A DNA stretch of 18,121 nt, from the NCBI GenBank assembly GCA_929200515.1, contig CAKNAD010000024.1, positions 1 through 18,121 on the forward strand. Reading direction: 5' to 3'. Origin of the DNA: Candidatus Gorgonimonas leptogorgiae (GTDB lineage Bacteria; Pseudomonadota; Gammaproteobacteria; Pseudomonadales; Endozoicomonadaceae). The number at the start of each line of letters is the position of its first letter. The first letter of the stretch is position 1. Shown piece by piece: positions 7,535 to 16,600 of this stretch. Under the pieces are notes generated by a model. That model saw nothing but the letters and a program-made list of their open reading frames with translations, searched no databases and was not told the DNA's origin. Both the position numbers and the translations under genes were made by a program.

Positions 7535-8194
7535 TTAAAAAAACTTTTTTAACTCGTCAATTGCTTGTTGGTAATTATTAGAACCAAATATTGCTGATCC
7601 GGCTATAAAAGTATCTGCGCCTGCCTGTAATACTGAGTTTATTGTCTTCGCATTAATTCCACCATCAACAGCTAATCTTGCCTCTGAATTATGGCTATTT
7701 AACATATTACGCAAATGCTTTATTTTACTTAAAGCCGAAGAAATAAATTTTTGACCACCAAAACCAGGATTAACAGACATAACTAGAACAAAATCTAATA
7801 ACGGTATTTGATACTCAATAACACTTGGTAAGGTAGCAGGATTTAGCGCTAGACCAGCTTTGCATCCGGAATCACGAATACGACGTAAATTTTGATCAAT
7901 ATGCGTAGTAGCTTCTGGATGAAAACTAATATAATCAGCACCAGCCTCAATGAAAGCATCAATCATTTGTTCCACTGGAGTTACCATAAGGTGCACTTCA
8001 ATAGTTGCTTTACAACCAGCATCTCGTAGAGCTTTACATACCATAGGACCTATTGTTAAATTTGGTACATAATGGTTATCCATAACATCAAAGTGAATCC
8101 AGTCAGCGCCAGATTTAATCACATTTTCAACTTCTTGTCCTAACTTGGTAAAATCAGCAGCTAAAATACTAGCTGATATTATAGGTTTTTGCAT
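7535..8194 (-). CDS. rpe: Ribulose-phosphate 3-epimerase
   Basis: The enzyme interconverts ribulose-5-phosphate and xylulose-5-phosphate in the non-oxidative pentose phosphate pathway; it is a cytoplasmic TIM barrel using a divalent metal. The 219 residues are close to the family length. Visible motifs are ISASILAADF at the N-terminus, the metal site WIHFDVMDNHYVPN, EVHLMV, the phosphate-binding loop MSVNPGFGGQKF, LAVDGGIN (catalytic Asp) and IAGSAIFG. AAGGA stands 7 bases before the ATG. It lies 57 bases behind tkt on the same strand, so the two pathway enzymes are probably co-transcribed, with a hairpin in the gap that could tune rpe expression. Confidence 0.96.
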   Translation of the reverse strand: MQKPIISASILAADFTKLGQEVENVIKSGADWIHFDVMDNHYVPNLTIGPMVCKALRDAGCKATIEVHLMVTPVEQMIDAFIEAGADYISFHPEATTHIDQNLRRIRDSGCKAGLALNPATLPSVIEYQIPLLDFVLVMSVNPGFGGQKFISSALSKIKHLRNMLNSHNSEARLAVDGGINAKTINSVLQAGADTFIAGSAIFGSNNYQQAIDELKKFF

Positions 8195-8209
8195 TGATTA
8201 ATCCTTTTG

Positions 8210-8240
8210 TATATACGCTTTCAAGTAGAAAGTGTATATA
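8210..8240 (-). terminator. Hairpin between tkt and rpe with TACTT loop
   Basis: Thirteen-base arms (8210-8222, 8228-8240) pair with a single G-T wobble around a five-base loop that reads TACTT on the minus strand. It sits 11 bases after the tkt stop. No T-run follows. It may be a processing or attenuation hairpin, or a member of a repeat family; see the very similar hairpin at 11193-11223. Confidence 0.55.
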
Positions 8241-8251
8241 AATCTAAATAT

Positions 8252-10252
8252 TTAACTAGATAAAAGTTCTGTTGCTGTATCAACAATATTGTTAACCGTA
8301 AATCCAAAAAACTCAAATAGCTCTTTCGCAGGTGCTGACTCACCAAAGCTAGACATACCTATAATTCTACCGTCTATGCCCACATATTTATACCAAAAAT
8401 CTTTAGCAGCGGCTTCTATAGCTATGCGATTAGTAATATTAATAGGTAATACAGTGTTCTTATACTCTGCATCTTGCTGGTCAAATATTTCTGTCGATGG
8501 CATAGAAACTACTCTAATTTGGTAATTTAGTTGCTCTAACTCTAATTTTGCTTGCATGGCTAATTCTACTTCAGATCCTGTTGCTATCAATATAAGATCG
8601 GGGGTATCAGAACAATCACTTAAAATGTAACCACCGCGTTCTATTAGTTTTACTTGCTCAGAAGTTCGATCTTGGCAAACTAAACCTTGACGTGAAAATA
8701 ACAGCGCACTAGGACCAGTTTCTTTAATTAATGCAGCTCTCCAGGCTACGGCAGATTCTACGGTATCGCAAGGACGCCAAGTATCTAAATTAGGTGTTAA
8801 CCTTAAACTAGCAATTTGCTCAACTGGTTGATGAGTAGGACCATCTTCACCTAAGCCAATTGAATCGTGAGTATATACAAAAATACTGCGTTGTTTCATT
8901 AATGCTGCCATGCGTACCGCGTTACATGCATACTCCATAAATACTAGGAAAGTAGCCCCATACGGAATAAATCCGCCATGCAATGTTATACCATTCATAA
9001 TGGCGCTCATGCCAAATTCACGCACACCATAGAAAATATAATTGCCTCCAGGGTTGTTATCAGTAATTCCTTTAGAGCCTTCCCATAATGTAAGATTAGA
9101 TCCTGCTAAATCGGCAGATCCTCCGAGTAACTCTGGTAATATAGGGCCAAAAGCATTAAGAGTATTCTGAGAAGCTTTACGAGTTGCTATATTTTCTTTG
9201 TTTTGCTGGCATTGGTTAATGTATTTATCTGCTAACAAGTTAAAATTATCTGGTAGGCTAGCATATGATCTGCGTAAAAACTCTGTCGCAAGCTCTGGAT
9301 ATTTAGATTCATAACTAGCAAATAGTGCATTCCAATTATGCTCTAAACTTTTACCTGCTTCTTTAGCATCCCAATTTTTATAAATTTCTTCAGGAATAAC
9401 AAATGAATCATGTTGCCAATTTAAAGCTTCACGAGTTAACTTGACTTCAGCATCACCTAGTGGAGCCCCGTGAACATTAGCTGAACCTGATTTATTTGGT
9501 GAACCAAAACCTATAGTTGTTTTGCAACATATTAGCGTTGGTTGACTTTGATTACTCTGAGCTTCAGCTATAGCACTATCAATTGCTTCAGAATTATGAC
9601 CATCGACTTTATCAATAACATGCCAGCCATATGCCTTAAATCTATTAGCGGTATCGTCGCTAAACCAGCCTTGTACATCGCCATCTATAGATATACCGTT
9701 ATCATCATAAATAGCTATTAACTTGCCTAACTTTAAAGTGCCTGCTAATGAGCATACTTCGTGTGAAATACCTTCCATTAAACAGCCATCGCCTAAGAAT
9801 ACATAAGTAAAATGATCAACTATAGAAAATTCAGGCTTATTAAACTGTGCAGCTAAAGTTTTTTCAGCAATCGCCATACCTACCGCATTTGCTATGCCTT
9901 GACCTAATGGTCCGGTAGTTGTTTCAATTCCAGGAGCATAACCAAACTCAGGATGACCAGCAGTTGCTGAATGTAATTGACGAAAATTTTTTATTTGCTC
10001 TATATCTAAGTCGTATCCTGTTAAATGAAGCAACGAATACAACAACATAGATCCATGGCCATTAGATAGAACAAAACGATCTCGATTATGCCACTTAGGG
10101 TTATTAGGGTTATGTTTTAAATGTTTTCTCCATAAAACTTCGGCTATATCAGCCATTCCCATTGGAGCACCAGGATGACCTGATTTGGCTTTTTGAACAG
10201 CATCTATACTTAAAAATCTGATCGCATTCGCAAGTTCACGACTAGAAGGCAT
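8252..10252 (-). CDS. tkt: Transketolase
   Basis: This thiamine-diphosphate enzyme moves two-carbon units between sugar phosphates in the non-oxidative pentose phosphate pathway, linking it to glycolysis and ribose supply. The 666 residues (E. coli 663) match throughout. Landmarks are DAVQKAKSGHPGAPMGMADIAEVLW, read here as AVQKAKSGHPGAPMGMA, the ThDP-binding GDGCLMEGISHEV with the partner Asn in YDDNGISIDG, the pyrimidine-domain REFGMSAIMNGI, and THDSIGLGEDGPTHQPVEQ. The frame continues four codons upstream to a TTG, but the ATG at 10252 has GGGAGA five bases before it and matches the family start. It is the first gene of a tkt-rpe unit. Confidence 0.97.
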   Translation of the reverse strand: MPSSRELANAIRFLSIDAVQKAKSGHPGAPMGMADIAEVLWRKHLKHNPNNPKWHNRDRFVLSNGHGSMLLYSLLHLTGYDLDIEQIKNFRQLHSATAGHPEFGYAPGIETTTGPLGQGIANAVGMAIAEKTLAAQFNKPEFSIVDHFTYVFLGDGCLMEGISHEVCSLAGTLKLGKLIAIYDDNGISIDGDVQGWFSDDTANRFKAYGWHVIDKVDGHNSEAIDSAIAEAQSNQSQPTLICCKTTIGFGSPNKSGSANVHGAPLGDAEVKLTREALNWQHDSFVIPEEIYKNWDAKEAGKSLEHNWNALFASYESKYPELATEFLRRSYASLPDNFNLLADKYINQCQQNKENIATRKASQNTLNAFGPILPELLGGSADLAGSNLTLWEGSKGITDNNPGGNYIFYGVREFGMSAIMNGITLHGGFIPYGATFLVFMEYACNAVRMAALMKQRSIFVYTHDSIGLGEDGPTHQPVEQIASLRLTPNLDTWRPCDTVESAVAWRAALIKETGPSALLFSRQGLVCQDRTSEQVKLIERGGYILSDCSDTPDLILIATGSEVELAMQAKLELEQLNYQIRVVSMPSTEIFDQQDAEYKNTVLPINITNRIAIEAAAKDFWYKYVGIDGRIIGMSSFGESAPAKELFEFFGFTVNNIVDTATELLSS

Positions 10253-10345
10253 TGTATCTCCCAATATAATGAAATAAATTCTCGAGTATTCTAAACTTTT
10301 TCAACAAAAATATAAAGATAAAAAAGAATATTTTTATTTTAAATA

Positions 10346-10384
10346 TATACACGTGGCAGATGAAAATGCTAGTTTTCAGGGCTA
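10346..10384 (+). repeat. Dispersed ~34-bp intergenic repeat, copy B
   Basis: It is identical over 34 bases to the copy at 7391, with one mismatch at 10380. It lies in the divergent gap between tkt and pgsA. The rest of 10265-10624 has no convincing gene; a frame at 10360-10599 starts inside the repeat and is not called. A 9-bp stem (10487-10495 with 10516-10524) is the only other structure I see there. Confidence 0.85.
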
Positions 10385-10624
10385 AAGAAAAAGTATTAGA
10401 TAACGGTAAAAAACTTGTGGCTAATTATTTTCTTTTATTGCAAAATAAATGCTTTTACGTCAGAAATTTATATATTGTTACTGGTGTGATATTTTTACTG
10501 AGATCAAGCACCACCAAAATATCATATGTTTTCTATGTAAAGATATATTTTCGGTGTATACTAATGACATCATTGATATTACAATATAGCCGTTTATAAA
10601 TTATTTTTTTGGATAGCTACAAGC

Positions 10625-11191
10625 ATGTGCATAAATTTACCTAACTTTCTTACTTTATTACGCATATTATTTGTCCCTTTTCTAGTTATTTTATTTTATA
10701 TGGATTCTGTAACTTGGAATTACACTGCTAGCGCTTGTCTTTTTGCAATTGCAGGGATAACAGATTGGTTTGATGGTTTTATCGCTAGAAAATGGAATCA
10801 AATCACTAGATTTGGAGCTTTTTTTGATCCAGTTGCAGATAAAATTATTGTAATAACCTCTTTTTGTTTATTAATTGAATCCATGAAATCATATTATATT
10901 ACTGTGCCAATCTTAATTATACTAATTAGAGAGTTAACGGTTTCAGCATTAAGAGAGTGGAATGCAAAAATAGGTAGTAAAACTGATATTTCTGTCAAGA
11001 TGATAGGAAAAATAAAAACGGTTATGCAAATGACCTCTATTACTATACTATTATACTCTTGTGGCTTGGGAGTAGCCAGTTTCATACAGTATGTTGGAAT
11101 ATGTTTATTATACATTTCAACTTTTTTTACTATATACTCAATGTTTTACTACGTTAGATTATCTTGGTCTGATTTTTCACTAAGAATTTAA
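10625..11191 (+). CDS. pgsA: CDP-diacylglycerol-glycerol-3-phosphate 3-phosphatidyltransferase
   Basis: The enzyme makes phosphatidylglycerol phosphate from CDP-diacylglycerol and glycerol-3-phosphate, the committed step to phosphatidylglycerol and cardiolipin, in the inner membrane. The CDP-alcohol phosphotransferase signature is complete: D47-x2-D50-G51-x2-A54-R55-x8-G64-x3-D68-x3-D72. The N-terminus NLPNFLTLLRILFVPFLV is typical of PgsA, and several hydrophobic segments span the 188 residues, the usual length. A weak GGAT lies upstream of the ATG. The gene stands alone on the plus strand, diverging from tkt and converging with the next gene over a hairpin. Confidence 0.93.
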   Translation: MCINLPNFLTLLRILFVPFLVILFYMDSVTWNYTASACLFAIAGITDWFDGFIARKWNQITRFGAFFDPVADKIIVITSFCLLIESMKSYYITVPILIILIRELTVSALREWNAKIGSKTDISVKMIGKIKTVMQMTSITILLYSCGLGVASFIQYVGICLLYISTFFTIYSMFYYVRLSWSDFSLRI

Positions 11192-11192
11192 C

Positions 11193-11223
11193 TTTATCTA
11201 CCTTCTACTTGAAGGTGGATAAA
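11193..11223. terminator. Hairpin in the convergent gap, TACTT loop
   Basis: Thirteen-base arms (11193-11205, 11211-11223) pair with one wobble around the loop TACTT. It fills the 32-base gap between the pgsA stop and the stop of the opposing gene, so it probably serves both. It lacks a T-run. The core CTTCTACTTGAAG resembles TTTCTACTTGAAA of the hairpin after tkt. Confidence 0.6.
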
Positions 11224-13479
11224 TTAAAACTCGCAAATATCATGTTGTAACACTGATTTTTCAATCGACCCAACTCTTGTTAAAACATTTTGGTAAAAAT
11301 CACCAAAAGCTTGCGATAAGTTTTCTTCTAATTCTTGTTTTAAGCACATATACTGAATAAACAGCTCTGCTGCTTGTTCGTCATCCATAGCTTCTATGTT
11401 AGCAACAGCAAGCATTTGTTGCTTAAGATTATCACAACGTTCGAAAAATTCTTGCATTTGTTTTGGTATTGCTTCTAAGCTGTTAATGGTATCCTTTTGT
11501 AATAAATACAATTCTTCTCTTAAGGTTTGTTCTCTTGTTACTAGGACCCCAGTGGTTGCTTTCTCGTTTCTTTGGTATTTAGCTATTTTACGTTGATTAA
11601 TTCTATTATTTATCTTATCTACACCAATTCCTAAGGCTGTAAAAACAACAATTAATACCCAATCAATACCAAATGCGATTGGATCTTTTAACTCAGCAAT
11701 TAAAGCTGGAATTTGATTTTTAAGATATACAGCTCTTCTTGCTAAATAAAAGCCTAAAATTTTAAATCTGGATCTTATAAACGAAAAAGACATGTCTTTA
11801 AATATAGATTTAGTATCTTGTAGCAATTCAGACACCTTGTTAGTGGCAGCTTCTTTATTACTTTGAGTTTCTTCACCAGCTAGTTTATTAATTTCATCCA
11901 TAGTGATTTTAGCTATGGCTGATCTATTAGGATTATTTGCTAAAAAAGGAAATAATTTATTTATTAAATTACTATTATTAGCTAATAGTTTATCTTTATA
12001 ACCAGCCATTGACTTTTTATTTAATACACTAAGAAAAATACTTTGTTGTTTAATAGGAGATAAATGCTCAAATTTTTTATCCCATAGATTATTTAGGTTA
12101 TTTTTTAATTCTAATATATTAGGTTTTGCGGTATTTATTATATCTGCAGTTGAATTAATGAACTTTGCTAAATGTTGCTCTACATCTTGTTTTCTTAGTT
12201 GGTAGATAACCTTTTGTTGTTCGTATTTTATATCATGCTTTAGATCGTTATTTTTCTTATGTTGCATTTTTTTTAATTCAGTAGCTGCTTTTTCTAATTC
12301 ACTAAAACACCCCATTAAATTTGCTATAGAATCATATTTACAGACATACGCATAGGAATTAATAAATTGCTTTAATTCTTTCTTATTTTCTACTGTAAGA
12401 GAATTAACATCATCAATCAATACTTTTCTTTGCATTTGCTGTACTTTATTATTATGATGTATATATTGTACATAATTATATAATGCAGCTATTGGTTTTA
12501 ACAATAACACCCAGGCTATTCCAAAAGAAACAGAAAAAATAAACGAAGCTCCAAAAGTAAAAACAGATCCAATTAGCCCAACAACTAAAATAGATAGAGC
12601 ATTAATGCCGATGGCTCTTTTACTATGCAAAACCTTACGTTTAATTCGATTTATTAGATCAAATTTTTTTATTTTCAGATGGCTATTAGTAGTTATTTGC
12701 TTCTTAATAAATTCTTTATCTAAGTCATCTAAATAATACTTAGATTGCTTAGGAGGATCTAACGCAATAACTTCTGTTTTAGGCTGAATGCTAGCATCTT
12801 CAGAACTAACAGAAATATCAGCTGGAGCTTCATAATATTGAACTAAATATTTTTTTAATCTTAAAAAACGTTTAAAAGTAAAATCTTTAGCAGTTTTTAT
12901 ACCTACGGATGCAGCATGCTGCCTAATCATTTCTAATTTCTCTTCGTTACTATCTTTTAAATCTACAAACCATTGATCTACTAAGTGTTGATATATTTCA
13001 TTTTGTAAGAAGCTTTCTGGTAGGATTTTATTATCTAAAAAATAGTCATAAGCTAGCTCTATATTACCTTTTGTATGGCTATCAGCTATTAATTCTAAAT
13101 TTTTTGAATTTTTTAAAATTTCAGCTAATCTTTTTTTTGCTTTTTTTTGGTTTTTAGGTAGGTGTAGCTGTAAAATAGTATGGGCTCTACGTCTTAATAT
13201 AGTTTCATTATAAACTTCGACTGATTTCTCCCTAAGAACCACTATTAATGCCTCTAAAGCTTGCTTGTAACTATCTGATCTAGTAACAGATAGCTTACAA
13301 AACTGATCATCTACTGGTACTACATTTCTATTTTTCAATTTTGTCTGACCGGAAACCTTTTTATTTTTTTTTATATATGAGTAACCATTTTTAGTATCTA
13401 CACTTTTAGTATCTAACTTCTTACTTGTATTTACAATAGCTGAAGCTATATTTTTTAAGTCTCCGTTTATATTATCCAT
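11224..13479 (-). CDS. Large helical membrane protein, unknown function
   Basis: The 751-residue product is not recognised. The first ~90 residues are polar and basic; a charged helical region follows to about 285. A long hydrophobic stretch at about 293-340 (ALSILVVGLIGSVFTFGASF and on to IAWVLLLKPIAAL) looks like two membrane helices. A Lys/Gln/Glu-rich region at about 395-440 suggests coiled coil. A third hydrophobic segment sits near 600-620 (DWVLIVVFTALGIGV), followed by a helical, acidic tail. No enzyme motif is seen. AAGGG lies 7 bases before the ATG. The giant AAA+/transglutaminase-like gene is 202 bases upstream on the same strand. The size, coiled coil and lack of relatives known to me fit a secreted effector or a structural partner of the ATPase; both are guesses. 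Confidence 0.85.
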   Translation of the reverse strand: MDNINGDLKNIASAIVNTSKKLDTKSVDTKNGYSYIKKNKKVSGQTKLKNRNVVPVDDQFCKLSVTRSDSYKQALEALIVVLREKSVEVYNETILRRRAHTILQLHLPKNQKKAKKRLAEILKNSKNLELIADSHTKGNIELAYDYFLDNKILPESFLQNEIYQHLVDQWFVDLKDSNEEKLEMIRQHAASVGIKTAKDFTFKRFLRLKKYLVQYYEAPADISVSSEDASIQPKTEVIALDPPKQSKYYLDDLDKEFIKKQITTNSHLKIKKFDLINRIKRKVLHSKRAIGINALSILVVGLIGSVFTFGASFIFSVSFGIAWVLLLKPIAALYNYVQYIHHNNKVQQMQRKVLIDDVNSLTVENKKELKQFINSYAYVCKYDSIANLMGCFSELEKAATELKKMQHKKNNDLKHDIKYEQQKVIYQLRKQDVEQHLAKFINSTADIINTAKPNILELKNNLNNLWDKKFEHLSPIKQQSIFLSVLNKKSMAGYKDKLLANNSNLINKLFPFLANNPNRSAIAKITMDEINKLAGEETQSNKEAATNKVSELLQDTKSIFKDMSFSFIRSRFKILGFYLARRAVYLKNQIPALIAELKDPIAFGIDWVLIVVFTALGIGVDKINNRINQRKIAKYQRNEKATTGVLVTREQTLREELYLLQKDTINSLEAIPKQMQEFFERCDNLKQQMLAVANIEAMDDEQAAELFIQYMCLKQELEENLSQAFGDFYQNVLTRVGSIEKSVLQHDICEF

Positions 13480-13550
13480 ACGTTATTCCCTTAAAAAAAT
13501 TTTATAGTTAACATTTATCTTTTTCGGTTATTCGGTCTTACCTATTAATT

Positions 13551-13556
13551 ATTATA
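13551..13556 (-). promoter_or_regulatory. Candidate -10 box before the 751-residue gene
   Basis: A perfect TATAAT lies on the minus strand 72 bases before the start codon. No good -35 box is seen at the right distance. If real, the gene can be transcribed independently of the ATPase gene upstream. Confidence 0.25.
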
Positions 13557-13600
13557 CTCAGTTAAAGTTGTAAATATTGACTACAGGAAGAACTTATTCA

Positions 13601-13623
13601 GTTAAAAAGCTCAGCCTTTTAAC
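13601..13623 (-). terminator. Stem-loop after the AAA+/transglutaminase-like gene
   Basis: Arms GTTAAAAAGCT (13601-13611) and AGCCTTTTAAC (13613-13623) are complementary over 11 bases with one wobble; in practice the stem is about 9 bp with a five-base loop. It lies about 60 bases past the gene's stop codon on the minus strand. Confidence 0.45.
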
Positions 13624-13631
13624 CTAATGAA

Positions 13632-13667
13632 CATACAGATGGAAGATAAAAATGCTAAATTTCAGAG
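13632..13667 (+). repeat. Diverged copy of the dispersed intergenic repeat
   Basis: It matches 29 of 36 positions of the copy at 7391 without gaps, including the shared block AAAAATGCTA and the end TTTCAGAG. The orientation is the same as in all other copies. It lies just downstream of the ATPase gene's stop. Confidence 0.6.
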
Positions 13668-13681
13668 AATTGGTTAATTAT

Positions 13682-16600
13682 CTACACTGCGGTTACTTGC
13701 AAATGATCTAAATATTCTTTAAAACATGCGGTTATTATATCTTGAGTTATTAATGCCGCTGAATCACCAAATACTTGTTTTACTCTATTTTCATTTAAAT
13801 CATATTTTATAACAGTTTCAAGAGAAGAAAAACAAGAATAACAGAACAAATTCACACAAAAGCTATAGGTATATGTTGTCTTGTTACCTTTTATATATCT
13901 AACAGAATAATCAGGAGGATATATTAAGCTTTTTTCATTATTTTTACTGTTATCTGGGAAATCATCACCTCTATTAATATCTATCAAAATATTTAATTTA
14001 GTAATAGGTATTTGTTTAAATAACCAATTTATAAATGGGGCGAATACAAAGTTAAGAAACTTACTTAATTGCATTGGCGTTGTGGTCTTATTATATATCA
14101 AATGACACAATTCTTTATAGGTTTCAACCATTCCAAGGTAAAAATAAATATTTTTACCTTGGGCTTGCTGATTTTGACTTATAGGAAATGCTGGTTTTCT
14201 AGTAGCTAGTCTATTCACACTAGGAGACTTACCTGTGCTACTGTAACTCCAGTCTGTTTTAATATTAGTTTCCCTCAAAATATTAGTAATAATTTTAGAT
14301 TTAATAGTAACTACTGTATTATCATCAGTAGATTTGTGATGATGATAAAAGGGTGTCTCTTGAAGTTTCTCTAAAAAAAGATATTGTTTAAAACCAGAGT
14401 AATGATTGTCTAATATTTTTTGTACTCTTTGTTGGTATTTGTCATCTTGCGTTAAATTTTCAAGAGCAAACAACAAATAAGTTACTATTAATTTATTATC
14501 TTCAATTAAAGATAAACAAGCAGATGAAATAGATTTTATGGTTTTAATTGATATTTTGCTATCTATAAATTGTTGATGAGAACATATGAAAAAATAATAT
14601 ATTACACCTAATTTTCTATTATCACCTTGGTTACTTATTAAAAAAACTAAATCACCAAAAATTTTTACTAAAACTTTGCTAAAATCAGCAGTTGTACTGT
14701 TTATATATAAATAAAAGTTTTCAGTATATAAATCTTCCCATATATTGTATATTAATGTATTAGAAAAATCAGAGTTTTTTATTGATACAATAAACTTTAA
14801 GAAGTTAATCAATTGATTGGGTTGGTTATGAAGCTTTTGTACTTTTTCTGAATAAGCTTTAATAAAATCTGTTTTAGATGTTAATATTATTTTAGTGCTT
14901 TTATCATCTGCGGGTGCTCGGTAATAATCTAAAAACTGGTGTTCTATTATTTGTACAGTAGTATCAGGGTTATCAGCTCCTCCTAAATCTATGCTAATCC
15001 AAGTTTTTTTATCATCTAAACTAAATTCTACAAACATGTGCAAATCATTGCCAATACAATTTGTAGCAACTCCAAAATATTCTGCTAATATTTGAAATAT
15101 TATAGCTCTATGCCGGCAACTACCTTGTTGATAACGTATAGCATCTATTACAGCATTATAACCTTCACTAGTTATATCCATATTAGCTTTAAAGTAGCTA
15201 GCCCAAGAAATTAATTCTTGGATTTGTTGTTTTTTATCTGTAAGTAATTTTATTTGTTGTAATTTATTGATTGATCTATTTACATTAATATTAGAAGAAA
15301 AAATATTATTATCTAATAATTGTTTTAAATATTTATCTTGATTAGGATTTTTGATACTTTTTGCAACTTTAGCAGAAGCTAAACTTATTAAATTTGGTTT
15401 AATAATAAAATCTAATTTTAATTTTTTATGTTGCTTTATCTCATTACCACTAGTATACAGATTTAAAAACTTATTAATTATTTTTAATTCTTTAAGCTTT
15501 ACCATTAAAAAACCTGTAACCTGACAACGCCCTAGATCAATTAAATCTTTATGGGAAATTCCTATACATTCATCATTATAACTAATTCCAGGTAACGCAA
15601 CCCAGTTATCAGTTGATAACTCTAATTCTGCAGTACCTAATAACTGCCCAGTTTCAAGATTTACTGGAAGGTTAGAAGTTAGCACAGGAGCAGAGATTAT
15701 TTGTATTTGTTTACTATTTTTATATGCGCTATAACTAATACCATTAACTGTTGCTACTGGTCTATATAATTTTAATCGATAGTCAGATACACTAAATTTA
15801 TTTGTAGCAAAATATTTTATAGGATGATAATCATGTGCTTGCGTAATTGTCTTAAAGTTTAATCTTTTACCAGCAGAACTAATTTTCTTTTTGCTAACTT
15901 TTAGTTGCTTATTTTTTGTATTTTGTGGCTGACGCAATTTAAAATCTTCTGCTTTATTTTTTAGCATAAGTATTAATAAACCATAATCTTGCTGAAAAAT
16001 AGTCGTCCATTGTTTAAAATTAGCATCGACTAATTTATTTGCTGTCTCTAGCAAATTAGCCAAACTTAGTTGGATAGAAGCCTGTTGTTGTATTAATGCT
16101 TGAGATAAATCTAAGTAACTGCTAAATAGCCATTCAATCATTATTGGTTGATTAGGATAACGCTTCAACAATATTTTATATAATTCATTTGTGGCTATGG
16201 GATCTAAGTTTACTTGAGTCATTCTATTCATAAATGCCACAGATAAGCGTTCTCTGTTGCTATAAGACAACGGATTAACAGTTGCGAACAACATAAACCC
16301 ATCATTAAACGCTCCTGTTAGTATATCGTTGAATAGCCCTTCTAGATAACGACTAGGAAATAAATTTATTTCGCTAATAACTAATTTTTGCCCATTTGCC
16401 ATTGCGGTTAATATTATTTCTACGGTTTTATCCCATTGGTTAGGGTTAGCATTTATATGAATAAATTTATTTTTGCAAACTTTTTGTTGTTCCCATAATA
16501 TTAACACTGCATTTAAAATACAATCTTTACCCCAACCAGCTGGACCTTCTACCCATAACCCACGCCTACCTAGTAAATTTGCTTGACTATCAAGGAACAT

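Noticed and set aside
10360..10599. Plus-strand frame of 79 codons upstream of pgsA
   Set aside because: Its start lies inside the dispersed repeat, it has no ribosome site, and the composition follows AT-rich spacer.
13800..13990. Possible VWA/MIDAS-like stretch (LNILIDINRGDD) in the C-terminal part of the giant ATPase, which would fit a MoxR-VWA scheme
   Set aside because: The D-x-S-x-S metal site is absent and the match is only a hydrophobic strand ending in Asp.
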